DNA of 11,152 nucleotides from Candidatus Latescibacterota bacterium. GTDB lineage: Bacteria > Latescibacterota > UBA2968 > GCA-2709665. Of this stretch, positions 1 through 6,914 are shown in pieces; position 1 is the stretch's first letter, and every line of letters starts with the position of its first letter. Under the pieces are notes generated by a model. The model had not been told where the DNA came from. It was given only the letters and a program-made list of their open reading frames with translations, and ran no database searches. Where the stretch lies: NCBI GenBank assembly GCA_012271065.1, contig JAAXHE010000080.1, positions 2,343 to 13,494 on the forward strand. Reading direction: 5' to 3'. The position numbers and the translations under genes were made by a program.

Positions 1-128
1 GCCGTAGCCCGGATGGACTTTTCCAACGGGCTGTTTAGGCGACAACAGGGTCCAGGCCTCCAGCGGCGACTTCCGGCCGGATTCTTCGGCACGCGACGAT
101 CACGCCCCCGAACCCCGGTCCTCCCAAC

Positions 129-752
129 ATGAACGTCCTTCAACGGGATCCCATTGCCGGCATCCTGCTCGCGCTTCTGGCGAGCTATCTCGCCTACGAC
201 CATCTTCCGGAACGGATACCGGTACACTGGAACGCGTTCGGACGGATTGACGCTGAGTTGCACAAACGAGTCGGCGTCTTTCTGCATCCCGGCGCAATGG
301 CCCTCGTCTATATCTTCTTTCGTCTGATCCCTTATGTTGACAGAAACCGCGTGCGCCAATTGAAGGACATCGGCCTGTACGATCCGTTCCGAAACGGCGC
401 GGTCCTGCTGTTCGGATACAGTCATCTCCTGTTGCTGGGCATCGGCCTCGGGTGGGTAGACCGCGAGGCGAACCTCTTTGCCGGCCTGCTTTCACTCGCC
501 GCCATCCTCATTGGAAACCACCTCAAGAGCCTGCGCCCCGCGCGGTTCGATCGTCTCCTGAAGCGGGTCGGCGTCTCCAGCGTTCCACCCGCGCCGGCCT
601 ACGTCTGCAACGTCCTGATCCTGGCCGGGGCGTTCGGGCAGGCAGGCACGGCGACGGGCACGCTGCAACTGGCGTGGCTGGTTGTACCGCTGGGCGTCGG
701 CTACGTTTTCGTACGCCGGCGTTTCCCCTCCAATCGGACGCCGGCGCCGTGA
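129..752 (+). CDS. DUF1648/SdpI-like integral membrane protein
   Basis: 207-residue polytopic membrane protein. Residues about 28-45 (LPERIPVHWNAFGRID) match the DUF1648 signature, which in this family normally reads like LP..IP.HW...G..D. It follows a first membrane helix (about 8-25). Further hydrophobic segments lie near 53-68, 88-108, 113-131, 157-173 and 180-198, giving about six helices. The segment IGNHLKSLRP (about 127-136) resembles the conserved GN.L...RPN piece of SdpI-family proteins, but the SdpI loop after it is short and degenerate. SdpI of Bacillus is an immunity protein and signal receptor; most relatives have no known role, so I do not assign one. ATG at 129 is the only start I see in frame after the stop at 36-38, and it has no obvious Shine-Dalgarno. 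Its stop overlaps the start of the EamA gene, so the two are probably co-translated. The family call is fairly safe; function is unknown. Confidence 0.8.
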   Translation: MNVLQRDPIAGILLALLASYLAYDHLPERIPVHWNAFGRIDAELHKRVGVFLHPGAMALVYIFFRLIPYVDRNRVRQLKDIGLYDPFRNGAVLLFGYSHLLLLGIGLGWVDREANLFAGLLSLAAILIGNHLKSLRPARFDRLLKRVGVSSVPPAPAYVCNVLILAGAFGQAGTATGTLQLAWLVVPLGVGYVFVRRRFPSNRTPAP

Positions 753-1636
753 CCGTGCTTAACGAACGCCTGACCCTTCAGGCCGGCAGCCTCGCCCTGC
801 TTACCGCCATCCTGTGGGGCGGCAACTCCATCGCCATCAAAATCGCTCTGGACGGCCTGCCTCCGCTGGCGTTGGCGGCCGCCCGTTTTCTTCTGGGCGG
901 GCTGGCTGTAATCCCCTGGGCGTTCTTCTCCGGCGTCCAGCTCCGGCCCGGGTCAGGCGAGAGACGAGGTCTGTTTCAGCTGGTTCTGCTCTTTGTCGCG
1001 CAAATCTACCTGCTCAACGCCGGCACGAATTTCACGACGGCCGGTCGGTCGACTGTCTTTATATCGACGTACCCGTTTTTTACTGCCGTCTTCGCACACC
1101 TGTTCATGCCTGGAGACCGGCTTAGCGGCCTCAAGATTGCAGGAATGACCCTCTCTTTCGCTGGTGTCGTGCTCGTGTTTGTCGAAAGTCTCACCAGTGG
1201 ACGCCTCGGCTATCTGCCGGGAGACGTGATGGTTCTTACGAGCGGACTGTTGCTTGGAGCCAGGCAGGTCTATACCAAGAAGCTGACCCAATACATCCAT
1301 CCCGCCCGTCTTCTGTTGTGGCAGGCCGCGCTCAGCCTGCCGATGTTCATTCTGCTGAGCGCCCTGCTGGAGGACCTGAATACCACCGTCATCAGTCCGG
1401 TCGTCGCCGGTGCGATCTTCTACCAGGGTCTCGTGGTTGCCGGATTCTGTTTTCTGGTATCCGTAACGCTCCTGAGACGCTACAGAGCCAGTCGCCTGGG
1501 GGCGTTCGGTTTCGTCACGCCCGTCGTGGGCGTTGTGTTCAGCAACCTGATGCTGGGTGAGGTGATCTCGGCGACACTTCTCATCAGCGTGCTGATGGTC
1601 GGGATCGGCGTCGCCATCGTCAATACGGAGACCTGA
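749..1636 (+). CDS. EamA/DMT-superfamily transporter (RhaT-like permease)
   Basis: Inner-membrane drug/metabolite transporter family protein, 295 residues with about ten hydrophobic helices in two EamA repeats. The first repeat opens with LLTAILWGGNSIAIKIAL and continues with PLALAAARFLLGG, the usual first-repeat motifs. The second repeat begins near GYLPGDVMVLTSGLLLGARQVYTKK, and the last helices carry GAFGFVTPVVGVVFSNLMLGE, typical of the C-terminal repeat. The reading frame is open much further upstream, but that part is antisense-like, Arg/Pro-rich sequence overlapping the DUF1648 gene. I chose GTG at 749 because it overlaps the upstream TGA as GTGA, a common coupling arrangement, and leaves a normal family length; GTG at 755 is an alternative. 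Members export amino acids, metabolites or sugars; the substrate cannot be read from sequence. The gene converges with the glycerate kinase gene. Confidence 0.88.
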   Translation: MTVLNERLTLQAGSLALLTAILWGGNSIAIKIALDGLPPLALAAARFLLGGLAVIPWAFFSGVQLRPGSGERRGLFQLVLLFVAQIYLLNAGTNFTTAGRSTVFISTYPFFTAVFAHLFMPGDRLSGLKIAGMTLSFAGVVLVFVESLTSGRLGYLPGDVMVLTSGLLLGARQVYTKKLTQYIHPARLLLWQAALSLPMFILLSALLEDLNTTVISPVVAGAIFYQGLVVAGFCFLVSVTLLRRYRASRLGAFGFVTPVVGVVFSNLMLGEVISATLLISVLMVGIGVAIVNTET

Positions 1637-1701
1637 AGCCAGTCAAAAGTCGAAAAAACCAGACCTTCCACGTATCGCAAGCCTAATGGCGTTTCAACCG
1701 C
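1637..1701. other. Convergent intergenic gap, no clear terminator
   Basis: 65 bp between the ends of the EamA gene (plus) and the glycerate kinase gene (minus). There is an A6 run at 1653-1658, which is a T6 run on the minus-strand transcript. A weak GGCG/CGCC stem can be drawn near the minus-strand stop codon, but it is not adjacent to the T-run. I would not call a Rho-independent terminator. Confidence 0.35.
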
Positions 1702-3045
1702 CTACGTCGCACCTACCATGACGAACGCCACGTCCGCGACGTTGGTTCCCGTCGGACCGGTCATTACCAGGTCACCTAACGGCTTGAAGAAGTGGTACGA
1801 GTCGTTGTTTTTTAACGATTCGATCGCAGAAAGACCTGCTGATTCCGCGCGCTTGATCGTTTCGTCATCCGCAATCGCCCCGGCCGCGTCCGTCGGGCCG
1901 TCGGTTCCATCCGTCCCGCCGCTGAACAGCACCGTCCCCTCCCATCCGGACAGATGCATTGCGCCCGCGAGCACCAGTTCCTGATTTCGCCCTCCCTTGC
2001 CGCTGCCCCGAACGGTAACGGTCGTCTCGCCGCCCGCAATCACGCATGCAGGAGCCGCTACAGGCACACCCGACGTTAGAATCTCCTTGCCGATTGCCGA
2101 ATAGACGTGTGCGACCTCTCGTGCCTCACCCTCCAGGCGTGTGGACAAAACAAGGGTATTATAACCCAGATCCCGGGCACAATCGGAGGCAGCGGCCACC
2201 GCCAGACCGTTGCTGCCGACGATAACGTTGTGGCACCTCTCCAGCACGGCGTCTCCCGGTTTTGGCGTTTCGGGAATCTCTCCGGCCACACCAGCTTCGA
2301 ATCGCGCCCGAACCGCTTCCGGGAGACGATTCGAAACCTCGTACTTTTGAAAAATCTCCATGCAGGTCTTGAACGTGGACGTGTCGGGAACCGTTGGTCC
2401 CGAAGCGATCACGTCCATCGGATCACCGATGACGTCCGACAACATGAGGGACACGATCGTGGCCGGAAACGCCGTCCGGGCGAGACCCCCACCCTTCACG
2501 CGGGACAGATGTTTGCGGACCGCATTCAGCTCCACGATATTGGCGCCGCACTCGAGCAGCAGCCGGGTTGTGTCCTGTTTCTCCTGCAGCGTAATGCCCT
2601 CGGATGGCGCGGGCATCAGCGCCGATCCACCGCCGGAAATCAGGCAAATCACGAGCGTCCGGTCGTCAGCCCCCTCGAGGGCGGCGAGGATTTCCCGCGT
2701 ACCCTCGACACCCGCCTCATCGGGAACCGGATGACCGCACTCCACGGTCCGTATTCGGCGAAGGGGCTCCGCATGCGCGTACTTGGTATTGATGACTCCG
2801 TCTGAAATCCGGTCGCCCAATTCTTCTTCGAGCGCAACGCCCATCCGGGGCGATGCCTTGCCGATCCCGACCACCAGCACCCTTTCGAAAGATTCCAGAT
2901 TGTAGTCCACGCCCCCGATCCGAAGCGCCCGTCCCTGCAGTTTCACGAAACGCTTCACGCATTCCTGCGCGTCCACGGCCGCCACAGCCGATCCAAAGAT
3001 CGACGCCGCGTCAGCACGCATCCTGGCAACCGTGAACTCCCTCAT
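1702..3045 (-). CDS. gckA: Class II glycerate 2-kinase (DUF4147/MOFRL family)
   Basis: Predicted cytosolic kinase of 447 residues that makes 2-phospho-D-glycerate from D-glycerate and ATP, feeding glyoxylate, sugar-acid or serine breakdown into lower glycolysis. The N-terminal DUF4147 domain has VLVVGIGKASPRMG (56-69), GHPVPD (104-109), LISGGGSALMPAP (135-147), KGGGLAR (184-190) and the hallmark SDVIGDP..VIASGPTVPD (203-221). The C-terminal MOFRL domain has AGGET (337-341), GKGGRNQE (349-356) and FSGGTDGTDGPTDAAG (374-389). Length and motif order are normal for the family and nothing is missing. I chose ATG at 3045 rather than the upstream start at 3069 because GAGGAG lies 8 nt before it and the alignable sequence begins there. 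It lies 68 bp downstream of the TPR-GWxTD gene on the same strand, so it may share that transcript. The gckA symbol follows family usage and is inferred. Confidence 0.93.
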   Translation of the reverse strand: MREFTVARMRADAASIFGSAVAAVDAQECVKRFVKLQGRALRIGGVDYNLESFERVLVVGIGKASPRMGVALEEELGDRISDGVINTKYAHAEPLRRIRTVECGHPVPDEAGVEGTREILAALEGADDRTLVICLISGGGSALMPAPSEGITLQEKQDTTRLLLECGANIVELNAVRKHLSRVKGGGLARTAFPATIVSLMLSDVIGDPMDVIASGPTVPDTSTFKTCMEIFQKYEVSNRLPEAVRARFEAGVAGEIPETPKPGDAVLERCHNVIVGSNGLAVAAASDCARDLGYNTLVLSTRLEGEAREVAHVYSAIGKEILTSGVPVAAPACVIAGGETTVTVRGSGKGGRNQELVLAGAMHLSGWEGTVLFSGGTDGTDGPTDAAGAIADDETIKRAESAGLSAIESLKNNDSYHFFKPLGDLVMTGPTGTNVADVAFVMVGAT

Positions 3046-3070
3046 ATCCGTTGCTCCTCGAATCCGCAAG

Positions 3071-3110
3071 CCGGTCTGTTCAGTGGCCGCGGCTTACAAA
3101 CAGGGGCCGG
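3071..3110 (-). other. Possible intercistronic stem-loop
   Basis: In the gap between the TPR-GWxTD stop and the glycerate kinase start, CCGG (3071-3074) and CTGTT (3076-3080) pair with AACAG (3099-3103) and CCGG (3107-3110), with a small bulge. An internal 8-bp palindrome GCCGCGGC sits at 3086-3093. No T-run follows, so this is not a standard terminator. It could be a processing or stabilising element that lets the two genes be expressed at different levels, or it could be chance in GC-rich DNA. Confidence 0.25.
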
Positions 3111-3113
3111 AAG

Positions 3114-5390
3114 CTACTGTCGTATATCGAAACTGATGGCCGTGCGGCCCGTCTGGCCGCTGTTTTCGTCAGTAACCATAATTGTCAACAGTTGCCGTCC
3201 CGGTACGGTGGCGCCCATGTCCAGCTCGAGGTGGGCCCTTTCATCCGGACGGGTACCGACATGATCGTATTCGATGCTGATGACGTTGCCGTCCTCACGT
3301 TTCCCGATCAACCGGCCCAGGCCGCCCAATATCCGCGCTCCCACGTTTGTCCTGCGCAAGGACCGTATCTCGTACGATATGCGATATCGCGTTGCCCCGA
3401 ATTCGTCTCGAGTCAGGTTGTAAATCTCATAATATATGAACACCGGCTCGCCGGGCCGGTACGCCCTGGACGCCATAGGGATCACTTCGATATCGCCCTT
3501 TACGAAGCGTCCCCGATCGGCCACGTCGATTCGCGCGCCCATTTCCACCTCGCTCAGTGAAAGCGGCGCCGCCGGATACGCCTTCAAGATGCGATCTTCC
3601 CTGTATATCTGAGTCCTGCCTGAATTGCGGTCCATCACCTGTACGTCCACACGGTAAGTCCCCGGCGGCAACAGCAAGCGATCTATCTCCGGAATAAATG
3701 CCCCGGCAGAGGTATCCACCACGCCCGACGCCCGCAGGACCATTTCGTCGTCGGATCGACGTACAAGGCTGTTGTCGCCGTCGTAGACCGCGACGCCCCG
3801 TACAAGGTTGGCGAGCCGTCCGAGGCGGCCGTCGCGATACGCCAGATCCCGGGTTGGAATCCCGTAATAGACCTCCATCGCCGTCAGGTCATCCTCACCT
3901 CGAAACGAGGCCGTATAGAAGTAGAAATCCAGTGGTCCGGTAGCAAACGTGGGCCTATAGGCGGCCGGCTGCCGGGCCACCTGATTGAGCATCACGGTCT
4001 TGGGGTTCATTCTCTGCCAGATTCTCGTGATCCGACCGGTGCCCAAAGGCATTCTCGCGAACTCGTACGGCCCGGGATAATTCGGCTGCACGAAGGTCAT
4101 TTCGATACCCGGCCCGACGTTCACATAAATCCAGTACTCCCAAATTCCGCTTACAGGATACACCGGCCTACCAAGAATGGAAGACTGGGCGACCTGTCCC
4201 AGCGATCGTACCTCTTCCTTGAGGAGCTTCGCGCCGGCAGCTCCCGCCGACGCCAACAAACGATCCTTGACCGTGAGCACCCTTGGGTCCGTCTCGAACC
4301 GGACGTCTCCGGAACGGCTGACGTGATCCGGTTCCCCGAAACGCACGTAAACTTCCCCGCGATCGTCCCACGGAAACTTGTGCTCTCCATGATTTTCCCT
4401 TGCCACGGCCACGCGGCGATAGTGCTCCACCAACCTCTCATTCGCAGCCGATGCGGGCGCGGGGTCCTGCCAGACCCAGAATTCCTCCGCCGCGAGCTTC
4501 ATCTCGTCCAGAGTTTCGGCGCCGGAATCGTCCGCTGTATTGGAAACCAGGCTCAAATCGTAATAGAGCCGCTGTTCCTCCGGCTCCAGGCGGTCGATGT
4601 AGGCGTCGAATAATGCCTGCGACCGATCGAATTCCCGTCGCCTCTGGTGGATATCCGCAAGTTCCAGCACCGCACGCCGCTGGTGCTGGTTCGGGTTCTG
4701 GACGACCGGTCTGAGTTCAGCAATCGCCTGATCGGTTCGGTCCTGCAGTTTGAGGACAATTCCATACCGCAGCCGGGCCTCGTAGTGGCGTGGATTCGCC
4801 GAAATCTGACCCACGTAGGCCTTTTCGGCCTTCCCGTACTCGCCTTTCGCTTCTTCAATCGCACCGATCTGGAACAGCGCGTCCGGGTGGCCGGAGTCCA
4901 TCTTGACCACCTTGCGGTAGGCGCCGAGCGTTTCGCTGCTGCCGAACCGCCGATACGTCTCTGCCAGATTGTACTGCGCTTCAACATAGGATTTTTCCGC
5001 CCGCAGCGCGTTCCGGAACGCATCGATCGCCTGACGAAGCGCTTTTGGCCGGCGCCCGTAGACGAGGCCCAGGCCGTTGAAGGCGGGCGCAAACCGCTTT
5101 TTCTTGCGCAGCGCCTGCCGGAACATCGCTTCCGCGGCATCCAGGTCGCCACGCGCGAGATGAATGTGCCCGAGGCCCACGTAGGAAGGCGCGTGCTTGT
5201 CGTAAGCGTCGATGGCGGACTGAAACAACTCAACCGCCTGCCCGAGTGCCCCAGCCGCCACCAGCGCAACCGCCTGGTTGTAAAGCGCCTCGGCACGGGC
5301 CAGGGCTTCATTGTCTTTGGCCTGCACCTGCATAGCACCGGCAAGCGCAATCAATGCGCACACCGCAAGCGGCCATCGATGTCGTCTCAT
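3114..5390 (-). CDS. Secreted TPR protein with GWxTD-type domain
   Basis: 758-residue exported protein of unknown function. Residues 1-24 form a signal peptide: MRRHR, a hydrophobic core, then a VQA site before KDNEA. Residues about 28-295 are a run of TPR-like helical pairs, for example PSYVGLGHIHLARGDLDAAE and EAQYNLAETYRRFG. Next comes EFWVWQDPAPAS (from about 302) and FPWDDRGEVYVRFGEPDHV (about 338-357), which match the conserved core of the GWxTD domain; here the naming motif reads PWDDRG. The last 230 residues look beta-rich, with stretches such as DFYFYTASFRGEDDL and EPVFIYYEIYNL. GWxTD proteins occur mainly in FCB-type bacteria, generally without an assigned role. The frame stays open upstream to 5705, but I chose ATG at 5390 because GGAGG lies 6 nt before it and it begins the signal peptide. 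The family call is good; the role is unknown. Confidence 0.85.
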   Translation of the reverse strand: MRRHRWPLAVCALIALAGAMQVQAKDNEALARAEALYNQAVALVAAGALGQAVELFQSAIDAYDKHAPSYVGLGHIHLARGDLDAAEAMFRQALRKKKRFAPAFNGLGLVYGRRPKALRQAIDAFRNALRAEKSYVEAQYNLAETYRRFGSSETLGAYRKVVKMDSGHPDALFQIGAIEEAKGEYGKAEKAYVGQISANPRHYEARLRYGIVLKLQDRTDQAIAELRPVVQNPNQHQRRAVLELADIHQRRREFDRSQALFDAYIDRLEPEEQRLYYDLSLVSNTADDSGAETLDEMKLAAEEFWVWQDPAPASAANERLVEHYRRVAVARENHGEHKFPWDDRGEVYVRFGEPDHVSRSGDVRFETDPRVLTVKDRLLASAGAAGAKLLKEEVRSLGQVAQSSILGRPVYPVSGIWEYWIYVNVGPGIEMTFVQPNYPGPYEFARMPLGTGRITRIWQRMNPKTVMLNQVARQPAAYRPTFATGPLDFYFYTASFRGEDDLTAMEVYYGIPTRDLAYRDGRLGRLANLVRGVAVYDGDNSLVRRSDDEMVLRASGVVDTSAGAFIPEIDRLLLPPGTYRVDVQVMDRNSGRTQIYREDRILKAYPAAPLSLSEVEMGARIDVADRGRFVKGDIEVIPMASRAYRPGEPVFIYYEIYNLTRDEFGATRYRISYEIRSLRRTNVGARILGGLGRLIGKREDGNVISIEYDHVGTRPDERAHLELDMGATVPGRQLLTIMVTDENSGQTGRTAISFDIRQ

Positions 5391-5758
5391 TCCCCGCCTC
5401 CAGGGCGTGATGACACGGTCGCTGGAGTTTTGTTTACATTCCCATCCCGGCAGTTTTGGGATCATACGCGCGCAACCGAACGACGGGCTCGCCGGCCGAC
5501 AATGGGCGTTGTCGTACGGTTTGTGTTTCATGCCTTGCGGCCGACGCCACACAACGCCGCCACCGCGGGCTAATGATACAAAAAACCCCTTAAAAACACA
5601 AGCTCGGCCGGACGAAAGATCACATTGGGGCGCCCTGCTCAATGCGTTCGAACGGGGGCCGATAATCCCATATCCAACGCGAAGCGCAGTGGTTTGACCC
5701 GTCAATGAACGCGATTTGCAGCCGAAGCGTCAGGCCTCGCGAGACCGCCGGCCGCGGG
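5391..5758 (-). other. 368-bp gap upstream of the TPR-GWxTD gene
   Basis: Region between the end of the LysR gene and the TPR-GWxTD start, both on the minus strand. It holds the promoter candidate listed separately and, downstream of it, an untranslated leader of about 175 nt. The TPR-GWxTD frame is open through it, but the implied peptide is rich in Arg, Pro and Cys and has no supporting RBS, so I treat it as non-coding. A short inverted repeat, TTGAC-CC-GTCAA, lies at 5694-5705. I see no terminator after the LysR gene and no RNA gene. Confidence 0.5.
5573..5601 (-). promoter_or_regulatory. Candidate sigma70-type promoter for the TPR-GWxTD gene
   Basis: On the minus strand, TTGTGT (5601-5596) is followed after 17 nt by TATCAT (5578-5573). 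The -10 box matches consensus at 5 of 6 positions and the -35 box at 3 of 6. Transcription would start near 5566, leaving a leader of about 175 nt before the start codon at 5390. Such matches occur by chance, so this is only a candidate. Confidence 0.4.
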
Positions 5759-6688
5759 TTACTCCGGTACGTCACGTCCTTCTCCTTCCGGTATGCGGAG
5801 CCCGATCGTTTCCAGATGCATTTCCAGGAACCTCATAAACGCCTCGGCCGCCCGTGAGAGGCGTCCCCCTTCACGACGCACCATTCCCACCTGGCGCACC
5901 GGAAGCCCCGTCACTCGAATCGCTGTCAACCTGCCCGATCTCACCTCGTCCCGAACCGCGACTTCCGGCACGACCGCTATTCCGAAGCCGATTTCAACGA
6001 AGCGCTTGATCACTTCAATGCTGCCGAGTTCCATGATGACGTGCGGCTGAAGTCCCGCCTCCGCGAACATCCGGTCCATCAGTCCTCTGCTGGTACTGCC
6101 TCTCTCGAGCATCAACATCGCGCTGTCGCTCAGCGAATGCAGATCGACGGCTTTCGCGGATGCCAGGCGATGCGTCGGACTGGAAATGGCGACGTCTTCT
6201 CTGATGAAAAACGGCCGTGTCCGCACCCTGGGTTCCGTTACCGGAAGCGTGGCCAGTCCGAAATCCACCGCCCCCTCAAGAACCAGCCGCACCACCTCCG
6301 GGGACATCCGGTCGGTCAGCCGGATTTCGATTCCGGGGTACGCCTCTCTGAAGGCTTTAACCGCGGGAGGAAGGACGTAGGCACAATTCGTATCGCTGGT
6401 TCCGATGCTCAGTTGTCCCGTGCGCAGCTGTCCGAGGGCCGCCATGTCCTGCCGGATCTGTTCGGCCATCTCCAGAATGGCCTCGGCTCGCGCGAACAGA
6501 AGCCGACCTGCCTCGGTCAATAGAATCTGCTTGCCATGCCGCTCGAACAGGTCTTCCCCGAATTCGTCTTCAAGTGCCTTCACCTGAAGACTCACCGCCG
6601 GCTGTGTCAAGAACAGTTTTTCTGCTGCACGCGTAAAGCTCTTCTCGCGCGCGGTTTCGACAAACCCCCTTAGGCGATCCAGATCCAT
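5759..6688 (-). CDS. LysR-family transcriptional regulator
   Basis: 309-residue DNA-binding regulator of full family length. Residues 1-60 form the winged helix-turn-helix: LRGFVETAREKSFTRAAEKL then FLTQPAVSLQVKALEDEFG, with the usual SFT.AA..L..TQPAVS.Q...LE pattern, then LFERHGKQILLTEAG. Residues about 89-295 form the effector-binding domain, beginning QLRTGQLSIGTSD and including the IEIRLTDRMSPEVVRLVLEGAVDFGLA segment typical of LysR proteins. The inducer cannot be read from sequence. It is transcribed divergently from the PurA-like gene across 226 bp, the classic arrangement in which a LysR protein controls its neighbour and itself. The RBS is weak (a GTGGGG stretch 7-12 nt before ATG at 6688). 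The TPR-GWxTD gene lies 368 bp downstream with its own promoter candidate, so I do not think it is a target by position alone. Confidence 0.93.
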   Translation of the reverse strand: MDLDRLRGFVETAREKSFTRAAEKLFLTQPAVSLQVKALEDEFGEDLFERHGKQILLTEAGRLLFARAEAILEMAEQIRQDMAALGQLRTGQLSIGTSDTNCAYVLPPAVKAFREAYPGIEIRLTDRMSPEVVRLVLEGAVDFGLATLPVTEPRVRTRPFFIREDVAISSPTHRLASAKAVDLHSLSDSAMLMLERGSTSRGLMDRMFAEAGLQPHVIMELGSIEVIKRFVEIGFGIAVVPEVAVRDEVRSGRLTAIRVTGLPVRQVGMVRREGGRLSRAAEAFMRFLEMHLETIGLRIPEGEGRDVPE

Positions 6689-6760
6689 CTGTCAGTACCC
6701 CACAGTGCTGCGGAGACAAATCGTAAAAAGCAGGTGGCTTTGCCTTCCCGCCTTGAGACC

Positions 6761-6790
6761 TTGCAAGAATTCATAAAAATATAATATAAC
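6761..6790 (+). promoter_or_regulatory. Candidate promoter for the PurA-like gene
   Basis: TTGCAA (6761-6766) and TATAAC (6785-6790) are 18 nt apart; they match consensus at 4 and 5 of 6 positions. A perfect TATAAT also occurs at 6780-6785, but its best -35 partner, TTGAGA at 6753-6758, is 21 nt away. The DNA here is almost pure A and T, which produces -10-like hexamers easily. Under this model the leader before GTG at 6915 is about 118 nt. Confidence 0.35.
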
Positions 6791-6825
6791 AAGAATAATA
6801 TTAATAAATTTTTTTTATTTCATGA
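6771..6825. promoter_or_regulatory. AT-rich tract bounded by inverted repeat; possible LysR site
   Basis: Bases 6771-6820 contain only three G or C in fifty, in an otherwise GC-rich window, including a T8 run at 6809-6816. The ends carry TCATAAAA (6771-6778) and TTTCATGA (6818-6825), which are inverted repeats at 7 of 8 positions. LysR proteins typically protect 50-60 bp between divergent genes and bend it, and such a tract would suit that. The tract may also be a UP-element or nucleoid-protein target. Confidence 0.35.
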
Positions 6826-6833
6826 GATCCGTT

Positions 6834-6881
6834 ATGGTTTACCCGGCCCGCCAAGCCTTACGGAGCGAGTCAATTCGATGA
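6834..6881 (+). CDS. Possible 15-codon leader ORF
   Basis: ATG at 6834 opens a 15-codon frame (MVYPARQALRSESIR) ending in TGA at 6879-6881. The stop overlaps the start of a second tiny ORF as ATGA. No convincing Shine-Dalgarno is seen. It lies inside the predicted leader of the PurA-like gene. Short ORFs are common by chance, so this is speculative. Confidence 0.15.
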   Translation: MVYPARQALRSESIR

Positions 6882-6913
6882 TTCCATGGACCATGCCAAA
6901 TATGGAGGTGTAA
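6878..6913 (+). CDS. Possible 11-codon leader ORF
   Basis: ATG at 6878 starts MIPWTMPNMEV, ending in TAA at 6911-6913, one base before the GTG start of the PurA-like gene. GAG at 6867-6869 is a weak RBS at 8 nt. The RBS of the PurA-like gene (GGAGG, 6904-6908) lies inside this ORF, so translating it could affect initiation on the next gene. It is too short for coding statistics to support. Confidence 0.2.
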   Translation: MIPWTMPNMEV

Positions 6914-6914
6914 T

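Noticed and set aside
1..132. A plus-strand frame open from the window edge, ending in TGA at 130-132 and overlapping the DUF1648 start as ATGA.
   Set aside because: Only about 43 codons, Arg/Pro-rich and unrecognisable. A second frame from the edge ends at 36-38 and could equally be the upstream gene's tail. Neither can be supported.
452..748. N-terminal extension of the EamA frame starting at 452.
   Set aside because: It overlaps the DUF1648 gene almost entirely and reads as Arg/Pro-rich shadow sequence; the GTG at 749 fits family length and coupling.
2107..2805. 232-codon plus-strand frame opposite the glycerate kinase.
   Set aside because: The minus strand carries every glycerate kinase motif; the plus frame is low-complexity, His/Arg-rich shadow.
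4553..5350. 265-codon minus-strand frame inside the TPR-GWxTD gene.
   Set aside because: Out-of-frame shadow of the TPR region with Arg/Ser/Trp-rich composition and no RBS.
4647..5573. 308-codon plus-strand frame opposite the TPR-GWxTD gene.
   Set aside because: Long antisense frames are expected in GC-rich coding DNA. The minus strand has signal peptide, TPRs and RBS; the plus frame has no recognisable motif.
5694..5705. TTGAC-CC-GTCAA inverted repeat as an operator.
   Set aside because: Short, far from any start codon and not placed over a promoter; likely chance.
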